A stretch of 64,000 bases of DNA from Chitinophaga ginsengisegetis (GTDB lineage: Bacteria > Bacteroidota > Bacteroidia > Chitinophagales > Chitinophagaceae), in assembly GCF_900168065.1 (NCBI RefSeq), contig NZ_FUZZ01000002.1, positions 248,001-312,000 on the forward strand, given 5' to 3'. The position numbers were made by a program, and so were the translations under genes. Every line of letters starts with the position of its first letter. Position 1 is the stretch's first letter. Under the pieces are notes generated by a model. It did no database searches and was not told the DNA's origin. It worked only from the letters and a program-made list of their open reading frames with translations. Shown piece by piece: positions 1 through 8,493 of the stretch.

Positions 1-1
1 C

Positions 2-256
2 GCCACTTATGGCATCGTACCTTTTATCAACGAAAAAAATGCGGGGCTGGTAAGCGGTATTGTTGGCGCAGGGGGCAACCTCGGCGGAATGATGTTCGGC
101 TTCCTGTTTAAATCAGACAGTATCAGTTACGTACAGGCGTTCACGTATATTGGCTATGTAGTTATTGCCATCTCCTGTATTGTAATGCTGACACGCTTTA
201 CCCGGCAGCCTGCTGCTGAGGAAGCACCGGTAAGAACACCGGTAGCGGTATCATAA
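2..256 (+). CDS. Nitrate/nitrite MFS transporter, C-terminal end (partial)
   Basis: This is the last 84 codons of a gene that begins before the window; the reading frame is open from base 2 to the TAA at 254-256. The peptide has the GIVGAGGNLGG glycine-rich loop typical of NarK/NasA nitrate/nitrite transporters (major facilitator superfamily), then a hydrophobic helix (YIGYVVIAISCIVML) and a short charged cytoplasmic tail. It would import nitrate or exchange nitrate and nitrite at the inner membrane. The nitrate reductase gene starts 20 bases downstream, so the two are probably cotranscribed. The gene symbol cannot be settled from the tail alone. Confidence 0.85.
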   Translation, partial: ATYGIVPFINEKNAGLVSGIVGAGGNLGGMMFGFLFKSDSISYVQAFTYIGYVVIAISCIVMLTRFTRQPAAEEAPVRTPVAVS

Positions 257-276
257 ATCATTGTAAAACCTTTAGC

Positions 277-3200
277 ATGCAAGCATCATTCAAAACCACC
301 TGTTGTTACTGCGGCGTAGGCTGTGGAATAGTGGTACATAAAGACCGGCAGGGCAAGCTGCATGTAGAAGGTGACAAAACACACCCGGTTAATAAGGGTA
401 TGCTTTGTTCCAAAGGTATGAACCTGCACTATACAGTGATGGATACATCAGACAGGTTGCTGTATCCTGAAATGCGGTACCACCGTAACCTTCCACGGCA
501 AAGGGTTACATGGGATCAGGCATTGGAAAGAACGGCCGCTGTATTTGCAGCCATCATAAAAAAACATGGTCCGGATGCTGTAGCCTTCTACGCATCCGGG
601 CAATGCCTGACGGAGGAATACTATGTAGTGAATAAGCTGATCAAGGGATTTATTGGCAGCAATAATATAGATACCAACTCCCGGCTGTGTATGAGCAGTG
701 CGGTAGTGGCTTATAAAATGGCTTTGGGAGAAGATGCAGTGCCCGGCACCTACGATGATATAGAGCAGGCCGACTGCATCTTTGTGGCAGGCGCCAATCC
801 GGCGTGGTGCCATCCTATTTTATGGCGCAGGATAGAAGCAGCGAAAGCAGCCAACCCGGCTATGAAGATTATTGTGAGTGACCCGCGGGTAACACAAAGT
901 TGCGCGCTGGCGGATCTGCACTTGCAGGTAAACCCCGGTACTGATATTGTATTACACCACGCCATAGGCCGCGCGCTGATCACCGCCGGGCATACCGATA
1001 GTTCCTTTGTGGAAGCGCATACCAATGGTTTTGATAAGTACAAGGATACCGTGATGGAACGCACCATAGAAGAAGCGGCGGCCATTTGCGGTATTGCTGC
1101 GGAAAATATCCACAAGGCTGCCGATTACATTGGCAACGCCACCGGGTTCATGACGCTCTGGACAATGGGTTTGAACCAAAGCTCCGTGGGCGTGCATAAA
1201 AATCTTAGTCTCATTAACCTTCACCTGATCACCGGCCATATCGGCAAACCCGGCAGCGGCCCCTTCTCTTTAACAGGCCAGCCCAATGCAATGGGTGGCC
1301 GCGAAGTTGGCGGTTTATCCAATCTCCTCCCGGCGCACCGCGTGCTGAACAATCCTGCGCACCGCAAAGAGGTACAGGCTTTCTGGGGAGGCACCGAGCT
1401 TTCCGACAAGCCGGGGCTTACTGCCACAGAGATGTTCACCGCATTAAACGATGGACGGCTGAAAGCTATCTGGATCATGTGTACCAATCCGTTGGTGAGC
1501 CTGCCCGACGCCCGCTTTGCCGAAGCTGCCCTGCAAAAGGCAAAGTATGTAGTAGTGCAGGAAATTTCCAGTAAGCCCGAAACGTTGCGTTATGCAGATG
1601 TGGTATTACCCGCCGCTGCATGGACGGAAAAAGAGGGCACCATGACCAACGCAGAACGACGCATCAGCTATCTCACCAAAGTGACTGATGCGCCTGGCGA
1701 GGCGTTACCCGATGCCGAAATCATTTGCCGCTTTGCGCAAAAAATGGGCTATCACGGCTTCGACTATACGAATGTATCTGAGATATACGATGAACATTGC
1801 CGTCTTACTGCCGGTACCAACATTGATGTGAGTGAACTGAACTATGATATTATCAAGGCACAGCGCAGCGTGCAGTGGCCCTATCAATCGGGCAACGGCA
1901 CGCCGCGCCTGTTCCGCGACCACCGGTTTTATACCCCTGATGAAAGGGCGGTAATCCATAGTTTCGGCGATGACAACAGATCCGAGCCACTCAGCAATGA
2001 GTTGCCGCTGATACTCACCACCGGCCGCATACGCGACCAGTGGCATACCATGAGCAAAACAGGTAAGGTGAGTAAGCTAAAACAGCATATTTCTTCCTCC
2101 TTTCTTGAAATACATCCCGAAGATGCACGGCAGCGCGGCATTTCGGCAGACGATATTGTTACCGTTACCAACGGACGCGGAACAGTACGGGTAAAAGCGC
2201 AGCTTAGCACTACTATCAAAAAAGGCGTTGTTTTCCTGCCCATGCATTGGGGGAAAATATTGCACAACGATCTTCACCGCGCCAATAACCTGACCAGCCC
2301 GTTGCTTGATCCTCTTTCCAAACAGCCGGACTTTAAATATGCAGCGGTACAGGTAGCGCGCTACCGGAAACCGGTACAGAAGATTGTGATAATAGGCGCC
2401 GGGGCCGGGGCCTGCGGATTTGTAAAGTCGTACCGCGAACTAAACACTTCCGATGAAATAGTGGTGTTCAGCAAAGAAGACCTGCCATTTTACAACCGCG
2501 TGATGCTACCGGATTACATCAGCGGCACCCAGCAATGGAAGCAGCTGGTGAAGATGACCCGTGCAGAAGAAAAGTCCTACAATATTACCTTACACCGCGG
2601 CGTAAGCATTACGCATATCGACCGTAACAACAAGTTACTCACCGATAGTAACGGGAACGTACATACGTATGATATCCTGCTGATGGCTACCGGCAGCCGG
2701 GCGGCCACGTTGCGGGATATTCCACCCATACCGGGCATTTTCACGATGCGTACCCGGATGGATGCAGATGCCTTCAAACAGCATATAGATCCATCCAAAG
2801 GGAAAGTAATGATAGCAGGTGGTGGATTATTGGGAATAGAGCTGGCAGCATCTCTCAAAGAAATTAATATAGACGTTGGCGTTATACAACGTACTTCCCG
2901 GTTAATGGACCGGCAACTGGATACGCTGGGCGGGCAGCTGCTTTACGAAGAGCTTACCGACCGCGGTATTGACATCTATTATAATGATGAAATCAACCGT
3001 TTCTCCGGGCAGGATCAACTGGAAGGCATCCAGCTGAAAAGCGGCCTGTACATTCCCTGCCAGGCAGTGGTCATGTCTATTGGCACGGTTCCCAATATAG
3101 AGCTGGCCCAGGCGGCGCAACTGGAGTGCAACCGGGGCGTGGTGGTGAATGAATATCTTCAGACCAGTGACCCGGACATCTACGCTATTGGCGAAATTGC

Positions 3201-3774
3201 GGCTTTCAATGGTACGTTATACGGCATCACTGCCGCTGCGGAACAACAGGCAGAAGTAGTGGCCCGTTATCTCAATGGCGACATCAGCAATTACTATCAG
3301 GGCTCCCTGTTTATGAACATCCTGAAGATGCATGGCACGGATCTTTGTTCGCTTGGCATGGTGGAAACACCGAAAGATCCGGCTTATGAAGAAGTAGTGT
3401 TTATTGACAAAGCAAAACGTTATTATAAGAAATGTATCATTCACCAGGACCGGCTGGTGGGCGCCATCCTGATCGGCGACAAATCGGAGTTCATCGAATT
3501 CAGGGATCTTATTCAGCAAAAAATTGAGTTGTCGGATAAGCGGCTGGAACTGTTACGTTCCGGCAAAAAGGGAACGCCGGTAATTGGCAGGCTGGTATGC
3601 TCCTGTGGCAATGTAGGTGAAGGTAATATTATGGAGAAGATAGCAGGAGGTTGTGAGAACCTGCAACAGCTTTGCCAGGCTTCCGGCGCTGGTTTGGGCT
3701 GTGGCAGCTGTAAATCTGAGGTAAAGGCTTTGCTGGAAAAATCAATTCAAAAAACCGTGGCAGCACTTGTATAA
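277..3774 (+). CDS. Assimilatory nitrate reductase fused to NirB-like flavoprotein and BFD [2Fe-2S] domain
   Basis: The 1165-residue protein has three parts. Residues 1 to about 695 form a molybdopterin oxidoreductase of the NasA/NapA type: an N-terminal 4Fe-4S site C9-x2-C12-x3-C16-x27-C44 and a likely molybdenum ligand Cys138 in NSRLCMSS. From about residue 700 to 1090 comes an FAD/NAD(P)H oxidoreductase like the N-terminal half of NirB, with an FAD site IIGAGAG and an NAD site AGGGLLGIE. The last 60 residues are a BFD-like [2Fe-2S] domain (VCSCGN and GLGCGSC). No Tat or Sec signal is visible, so it should be cytoplasmic. Inference: NAD(P)H electrons pass through FAD and [2Fe-2S] to the Mo site in one chain, reducing nitrate to nitrite. 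It sits between the nitrate transporter and the rubredoxin-tailed gene, which starts 2 bases after its stop. Confidence 0.9.
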   Translation: MQASFKTTCCYCGVGCGIVVHKDRQGKLHVEGDKTHPVNKGMLCSKGMNLHYTVMDTSDRLLYPEMRYHRNLPRQRVTWDQALERTAAVFAAIIKKHGPDAVAFYASGQCLTEEYYVVNKLIKGFIGSNNIDTNSRLCMSSAVVAYKMALGEDAVPGTYDDIEQADCIFVAGANPAWCHPILWRRIEAAKAANPAMKIIVSDPRVTQSCALADLHLQVNPGTDIVLHHAIGRALITAGHTDSSFVEAHTNGFDKYKDTVMERTIEEAAAICGIAAENIHKAADYIGNATGFMTLWTMGLNQSSVGVHKNLSLINLHLITGHIGKPGSGPFSLTGQPNAMGGREVGGLSNLLPAHRVLNNPAHRKEVQAFWGGTELSDKPGLTATEMFTALNDGRLKAIWIMCTNPLVSLPDARFAEAALQKAKYVVVQEISSKPETLRYADVVLPAAAWTEKEGTMTNAERRISYLTKVTDAPGEALPDAEIICRFAQKMGYHGFDYTNVSEIYDEHCRLTAGTNIDVSELNYDIIKAQRSVQWPYQSGNGTPRLFRDHRFYTPDERAVIHSFGDDNRSEPLSNELPLILTTGRIRDQWHTMSKTGKVSKLKQHISSSFLEIHPEDARQRGISADDIVTVTNGRGTVRVKAQLSTTIKKGVVFLPMHWGKILHNDLHRANNLTSPLLDPLSKQPDFKYAAVQVARYRKPVQKIVIIGAGAGACGFVKSYRELNTSDEIVVFSKEDLPFYNRVMLPDYISGTQQWKQLVKMTRAEEKSYNITLHRGVSITHIDRNNKLLTDSNGNVHTYDILLMATGSRAATLRDIPPIPGIFTMRTRMDADAFKQHIDPSKGKVMIAGGGLLGIELAASLKEINIDVGVIQRTSRLMDRQLDTLGGQLLYEELTDRGIDIYYNDEINRFSGQDQLEGIQLKSGLYIPCQAVVMSIGTVPNIELAQAAQLECNRGVVVNEYLQTSDPDIYAIGEIAAFNGTLYGITAAAEQQAEVVARYLNGDISNYYQGSLFMNILKMHGTDLCSLGMVETPKDPAYEEVVFIDKAKRYYKKCIIHQDRLVGAILIGDKSEFIEFRDLIQQKIELSDKRLELLRSGKKGTPVIGRLVCSCGNVGEGNIMEKIAGGCENLQQLCQASGAGLGCGSCKSEVKALLEKSIQKTVAALV

Positions 3775-3776
3775 TT

Positions 3777-5234
3777 ATGGCTAAACATACGCATACATTA
3801 CCCGTTAATTTCACCGGTGGTATTATTTCACCGGGATACCTGCTGGAGCTGCTGGAAACAGCGGCAGCAGCGCAGGCTACGCATGTACGTTTTGGCTTAC
3901 GGCAACAATTGCTGGTAGATATACCGGATAAAAATTTAGCCGCCTTTAAAAAGAACTGCGCGGATAAACAACTGCCTATAGCGGAGCAGCCCAATATTAT
4001 GAGCTCCTACCCTGCGGCTGGTATCTTTATCCACGACAGCTGGCTGAGTGAGGGAATTTATAAAGATGTATTTAACGGGTTCGACTATACGCCAACGCTG
4101 AAGATCAATATCTGTGATAGTCAGCAAACATTTGTTCCGTTGTTCACCGGGCATATCAACTGGATCTCTTCTTCCAGTTTACATTACTGGTACCTGTATA
4201 TCCGCATGCCGGGAAGCCAGCAGCTGTATGCGTGGCCGGAGCTGATCTATACCAATAATATTGCTGCTATGAGCAAGCAACTGGAGCAAAGCATCAATGA
4301 AGGCGATACGCCGGAGGAAGTGTACCAGCAGGTAAAACAGGTAGCAAGTTACATCGGTCGCGCAAAAGAGAAAGAGCCGGATCTTCCTGCTTTTCATTTG
4401 CCCTACTACGAAGGTTTTAATAAGCACGACAATAGCTATTGGTTAGGTATTTACCGGAGAGATGAAGATTTTCCGATTGCTTTTTTGAAAGAAGTATGTA
4501 CCATTTGCCTGGAAACCCGCATCGGGCAATTATATGCCACGCCGTGGAAGTCGCTGATCATTAAAAATATTGAGCCGGCTCACCGTAAGCTCTGGGATTA
4601 TGTGTTAGGGAAATACGGCATCAATGTGCGTCATGCCGCGAATGAATTAAACTGGCAGGTGGAAGATAACTGTGAAGACGGGCTTGTTTTAAAGCGGCAC
4701 ATTATCCGCTATTTTGATACGGCTGATGTACGTACTTATGGTTTGTGTTTCAGTGTGAGGATTAACCGGCCGGCAAGCCTTTTTGGAACGGTGGTAATCC
4801 GCAAGCAGGAAAACAAACATGGCAGCAAGCTGAAGTATATGCAGCGTTACGACATTCTATATACGGCGGGTTATAACGCCAATTCCGCACAGCTGCTGTT
4901 ATACCGGGAAGGTGTTTCCAAAGAGCACCTGGGGCCTTACATTGTAGCGTTGTGCAGAACTTTCTATGAACGGGAAAGCGAGGCGGATGTATTACAGCAC
5001 TATGTAACGGAGCAGCAATCGCTGGCGCCTGTTGCGGCTGTCGAACGGACAGTTCATCAATGCCAGGTGTGTTTAACGGTATACGACGATGCCGCCGGAG
5101 ATCCGGAACAGCAGGTACCTGCAGGCACTTTATTCAGTGATTTACCGGACGATTATTGCTGCTCCGTATGTTCGTCGCCGTTAGATGAATTTAAAGTGAT
5201 TAATGAAGCTACTTTATCCATACACACTGTGTAA
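3777..5234 (+). CDS. Sulfite/nitrite-reductase-like protein with C-terminal rubredoxin domain
   Basis: This 485-residue protein has two ferredoxin-like half-domains resembling those of siroheme nitrite/sulfite reductases (about residues 5-65, starting LPVNFTGGIISPGYLLELLE, and about 205-290, with RIGQLYATPWKSLII). The cysteine pairs that hold the 4Fe-4S/siroheme centre in active enzymes are not visible. The C-terminus (about residue 427 on) is a rubredoxin-like domain with CQVC and CSVC, which would bind one iron. It follows the nitrate reductase by 2 bases, so translation is probably coupled. Inference: an electron carrier or a diverged nitrite-handling partner of the upstream enzyme. The rubredoxin call is firm; the reductase-like body is a fold-level guess. 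Its 3' end overlaps the opposite-strand gene by 26 bases. Confidence 0.75.
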   Translation: MAKHTHTLPVNFTGGIISPGYLLELLETAAAAQATHVRFGLRQQLLVDIPDKNLAAFKKNCADKQLPIAEQPNIMSSYPAAGIFIHDSWLSEGIYKDVFNGFDYTPTLKINICDSQQTFVPLFTGHINWISSSSLHYWYLYIRMPGSQQLYAWPELIYTNNIAAMSKQLEQSINEGDTPEEVYQQVKQVASYIGRAKEKEPDLPAFHLPYYEGFNKHDNSYWLGIYRRDEDFPIAFLKEVCTICLETRIGQLYATPWKSLIIKNIEPAHRKLWDYVLGKYGINVRHAANELNWQVEDNCEDGLVLKRHIIRYFDTADVRTYGLCFSVRINRPASLFGTVVIRKQENKHGSKLKYMQRYDILYTAGYNANSAQLLLYREGVSKEHLGPYIVALCRTFYERESEADVLQHYVTEQQSLAPVAAVERTVHQCQVCLTVYDDAAGDPEQQVPAGTLFSDLPDDYCCSVCSSPLDEFKVINEATLSIHTV

Positions 5235-7284
5235 ACGCGCCATTGGCGGCCACATCCCACAATTCAAACCGTACCCATTTACGGTTTTCCAGGTTCGTAT
5301 TAAATGTAAACGTGGTTGATCCGAATGACTGCGTTTGGTGCAGGGGAATTTTTTCCCGGTAAACCTCCTTTCCATCGCCGGAGATGATTACCGCATAGTT
5401 AAGCGGGAAAGTCCAGCTGGCAGATACTTTCACAATTCCCTTCCGTGCGGCGGCGATCGTATTACCGGAAGATTTTCCATTCACGGTAAAAGCGGGCAAT
5501 AGTATTTCTCCTGTGGTTACAAAAAACTTTCCCTGCTGCATGGCATCCAGCACAGGTTGCCAGCCATCTTTAAAAGCGGGCAGGTGATCCAGCTGAAGAT
5601 AGTTTACGTTGAGATGTCCGTACAATTCATCTTCCGGCGTAATGCGAAACAGGTCTGCTTCTGCAATCATTGTTTTGTGTAAGCCCCAGTTGGCCATATC
5701 ATCCAGCAGGTCCAGTGCCCGCTTACCGAGATAAGGCTGTGAAAGATCGGCGGGTAACGCTTTCCAGGCCGCTCCCATAAATTGTGGAGCCGTGAAAAAT
5801 GCCTCCTCTTTATATTTATCCGGGAACCCGGTAGATCCTTTGGTACGTGCATGAGCTGTCCAGGCCATGCCTTTTTCTGTTTGCAATAGCTGCAGCATTT
5901 CTTCTTTATTGCTTACGCGGTATACTTTTCCATAGGTAGGATCATTGGTTACAAAAGGCTGTGAGGGCTTACGATCCATTACCCAATAAACGGGTTTAGG
6001 AAAGATGTTCATCCAGTGCCCACCGAAGAAGTTATTGGGTTCTTCACCGGGGAGCAGTAAAAACTGCTTAGTGGATAGTCTTTCACACTCTTTAAACAGT
6101 GTTTGCTGTTCAAGGAAGCGTTCACTTTCCGGACCGCGTGGATGGCCGGGGCCGTGGAACTCGCCCAGGTGAACAATGTTCACGCCCGTTTCACGAAAGG
6201 CTTTTATGAATGCAGGAAGTTCCGGCATCGGCAGTTTATTCAATACATCAGCGGTATGCTCCTGGTGAAAGTGGCTGGTCATGGTATAGTATCCGGGGAG
6301 CGGCGTATATGCATCACTGTGGGTATAGCGGCGCACATACTGCAACGTTTGGCCGGCAGTGGTATGGCTGAGTAAACAAAAGAAATGAAGGCGCTGTGCA
6401 GTTCCGGGAGGAGCATTAAACCAGGGTACCCATCTTTTATCCCCTTCCGGTTCCTGCCGGATACCAATACCATAGCCGGGTGCAGCTTTATTATAACTAT
6501 TCCCGTACCAGGTAAATGACTGGTTGAAACAATTATCCAACGGATAAAAGAACTGGTGCGGCGCAGGAAATAATGCCAGGCTACCGGTTTTACTTTCACC
6601 GATGATGGTGCGGTATTTCACGGCGACATTGGTGCTTTGGGTATCTGCTACTGCCGGCACAGACTTCATCACACCTTTGGGATCGGCCCAGTGAATCTGT
6701 TGCCAGGGTATATCCGTAGCCGTTAGTCCGGCGTCATATAGTATAGCGGTAGAATCCTTTTGGGTAGTCATCACGGCGGCTATGTTCATCAGTCCGCTGC
6801 CATTGTACAGGGTTATTTCCACCGCACCGCTAAAAGGGCCTCCGGTGGCGCCGGCCACACGAATAACAGTACGGGAGCCATCTGTAATAACGGCGATACT
6901 GTCTTTCTGCAATTGTACCGGGTAAGTGGTGCGCGGTAATTTTGCCGTTTTATCAAAGAAGATATTCCAGCCGTTTTGTGATACCAGGTCGCGTTTTCCG
7001 GTGGTAAGAAAAAATACGGGTTGCAGACCGGACGCCACCTGCTGCCATTCCTTTTTATCTTTGTTCCAGCTGAGACTATGGATGAGCGGGCTTCGCTGCT
7101 CCATATCCAGTACAATCCGTGCCTGTTGATTAGTACCAGCATTCCACACAGCAGTGAGTTGCCGATTGGCCACGCTTACCTTTACATCGCCGGAGGGCTT
7201 GTATCCATGCAGGTTTACCGGCACCTGCGCCGCTACAGGCAGGTAAAGAAAACAACAGCTGACAATATATTTAAAGAAGGGCAT
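5209..7284 (-). CDS. Secreted PHP-like protein of the mannan operon, function unknown
   Basis: This 691-residue protein begins with a Sec signal (MPFFKYIVSCCFLYLPVAAQ) and should be periplasmic or exported. Residues up to about 330 look beta-rich with no family I recognise. The centre has histidine/acid-rich segments (HLGEFHGPGHPRGPESE, LLPGEEPNNFFGGHW, WTAHARTKG, and later AEADLFR) reminiscent of PHP-type metal-dependent hydrolases of the CehA group. The C-terminal 100 residues read as a beta-sandwich. It is the last gene of a minus-strand set after GH130 and GH26, with a hairpin between it and GH26. Inference: a hydrolase acting on mannan side groups or a linked phosphodiester. The PHP assignment rests on motif resemblance only. 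Confidence 0.6.
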   Translation of the reverse strand: MPFFKYIVSCCFLYLPVAAQVPVNLHGYKPSGDVKVSVANRQLTAVWNAGTNQQARIVLDMEQRSPLIHSLSWNKDKKEWQQVASGLQPVFFLTTGKRDLVSQNGWNIFFDKTAKLPRTTYPVQLQKDSIAVITDGSRTVIRVAGATGGPFSGAVEITLYNGSGLMNIAAVMTTQKDSTAILYDAGLTATDIPWQQIHWADPKGVMKSVPAVADTQSTNVAVKYRTIIGESKTGSLALFPAPHQFFYPLDNCFNQSFTWYGNSYNKAAPGYGIGIRQEPEGDKRWVPWFNAPPGTAQRLHFFCLLSHTTAGQTLQYVRRYTHSDAYTPLPGYYTMTSHFHQEHTADVLNKLPMPELPAFIKAFRETGVNIVHLGEFHGPGHPRGPESERFLEQQTLFKECERLSTKQFLLLPGEEPNNFFGGHWMNIFPKPVYWVMDRKPSQPFVTNDPTYGKVYRVSNKEEMLQLLQTEKGMAWTAHARTKGSTGFPDKYKEEAFFTAPQFMGAAWKALPADLSQPYLGKRALDLLDDMANWGLHKTMIAEADLFRITPEDELYGHLNVNYLQLDHLPAFKDGWQPVLDAMQQGKFFVTTGEILLPAFTVNGKSSGNTIAAARKGIVKVSASWTFPLNYAVIISGDGKEVYREKIPLHQTQSFGSTTFTFNTNLENRKWVRFELWDVAANGAFTQCVWIK

Positions 7285-7308
7285 AACGTGGATATTTAAA
7301 TACAGAAA

Positions 7309-7347
7309 GGGGAGAAATTATTACCTCCCCGGTAATCATCTCTCCCC
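7309..7347 (-). terminator. Nested hairpin between the GH26 and PHP-like genes
   Basis: An outer stem (GGGGAGA at 7309-7315 with TCTCCCC at 7341-7347) encloses an inner stem (ATTACC with GGTAAT around a TCCCC loop). It lies in the 96-base gap inside the operon. On the minus strand it is followed by only a weak U stretch, so it may be a partial terminator or an mRNA-stabilising element that lowers or separates expression of the last gene, rather than a full stop. Confidence 0.45.
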
Positions 7348-7380
7348 TACAAAATATATAATTGTCCTGATAACAACTTA

Positions 7381-8487
7381 CTATTTTTTATAAACAGCAG
7401 TTGTTTGTAACTGGTTCAGTAAAATAACCGGTGGTTGTGTAGCGAACTTAATAAAATCTGCTGCGCTTACCCGGCCTTCGTAAGGTATGAAAGCGCCTTC
7501 CTTTGGCCCATTGCGCCAGAAGAGTGCATAAGACATCTTATATTTTTCCAGTACGGGTCCAAATGTTTTTGTCCACCACTCCGACTGTGGTGTATTGATG
7601 TTGCCTACTTCGGTGAGGGCGGGTACTTTGTGGTGCGTGGCAGCTACTTGCTGAAGGATACTTAACCGGTTGTTAAGATCTTTTACAAAATGGGCTACGT
7701 CTTTATTGCAGTAAGCATCAAAGCCCAGCACATCCACGTATGCATCACCGGGATAGCGTTCCAGGTATTCTTTTTCTGTTGCAAAATCTGCGGCAGAGTA
7801 TGCATACAGCAGGTTATGCAATTGTTTTACATCACGCAGGTAGGTAACGGTGAACTGCCAGATGGCTTTAAATTCTTCCGGTGTACACGAGGATTTGCCC
7901 CACCAGAACCAGTTACCGGTATGCTCATGGAACGGACGGAACAATAAAGGGATTCCTTCTCCCTTATCATTTTTTATTTTATGAAGATAAACAGCCAGTT
8001 TATCCAGGTAAGCTTTGTAAGCGCCATGATGCGCACCGCCGGGGATAATACTTTTTACTGTGTTCGGATTAGTGCTCCAGGCCGTGGCCTTTGTTACGGG
8101 ATCGTTGAAATGCCAGCTGAAAGTATTGATGCCGCCGTTTTCGTATACCCATTTCATATATACTACGATAGAGTCGAACGGAACACCATCCAGGTTATGG
8201 GTGCTGTCTTTTTCCAGGCGGCCCAGCTCCCATCCAAAAACGCCGGGGTATTGTCCGGTTAGCCGTTTCACGTCAGACTCTCCTGGTTTATAGGCCCATT
8301 GCATGCCATAGGCCAGGTCGTCCTGGTGACCGAGAATGACGCCTTTGTCCAGCAGCGCCGCCATGTTATGCAGCAGCTGCCTGGTTTCCGGCGTAGCCTT
8401 TTTATCAATGGGCTGTTGTTGTGCGAGCGTGGGTATGGCGCCCAGCAATACAGCGGTGATAATGGTTAATAATTTCATGTGGTTCAT
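7381..8487 (-). CDS. Secreted GH26 beta-mannanase
   Basis: This 368-residue glycoside hydrolase family 26 protein cleaves beta-1,4-mannan into short oligosaccharides. It has a signal peptide (KLLTIITAVLLGAIPTLAQ). Family motifs are clear: RPFHEHTGNWFWWG, whose Glu188 is the expected acid/base, and PALTEVGN, whose Glu293 is the expected nucleophile; GHQDD near residue 53 is also typical. Translation could begin at the first ATG or three codons later (8478), which gives a more standard signal peptide. It starts 6 bases after the GH130 stop, so the two are co-transcribed. Endo- versus mannobiose-releasing action cannot be told from the sequence. Confidence 0.9.
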   Translation of the reverse strand: MNHMKLLTIITAVLLGAIPTLAQQQPIDKKATPETRQLLHNMAALLDKGVILGHQDDLAYGMQWAYKPGESDVKRLTGQYPGVFGWELGRLEKDSTHNLDGVPFDSIVVYMKWVYENGGINTFSWHFNDPVTKATAWSTNPNTVKSIIPGGAHHGAYKAYLDKLAVYLHKIKNDKGEGIPLLFRPFHEHTGNWFWWGKSSCTPEEFKAIWQFTVTYLRDVKQLHNLLYAYSAADFATEKEYLERYPGDAYVDVLGFDAYCNKDVAHFVKDLNNRLSILQQVAATHHKVPALTEVGNINTPQSEWWTKTFGPVLEKYKMSYALFWRNGPKEGAFIPYEGRVSAADFIKFATQPPVILLNQLQTTAVYKK

Positions 8488-8493
8488 TTAGCG

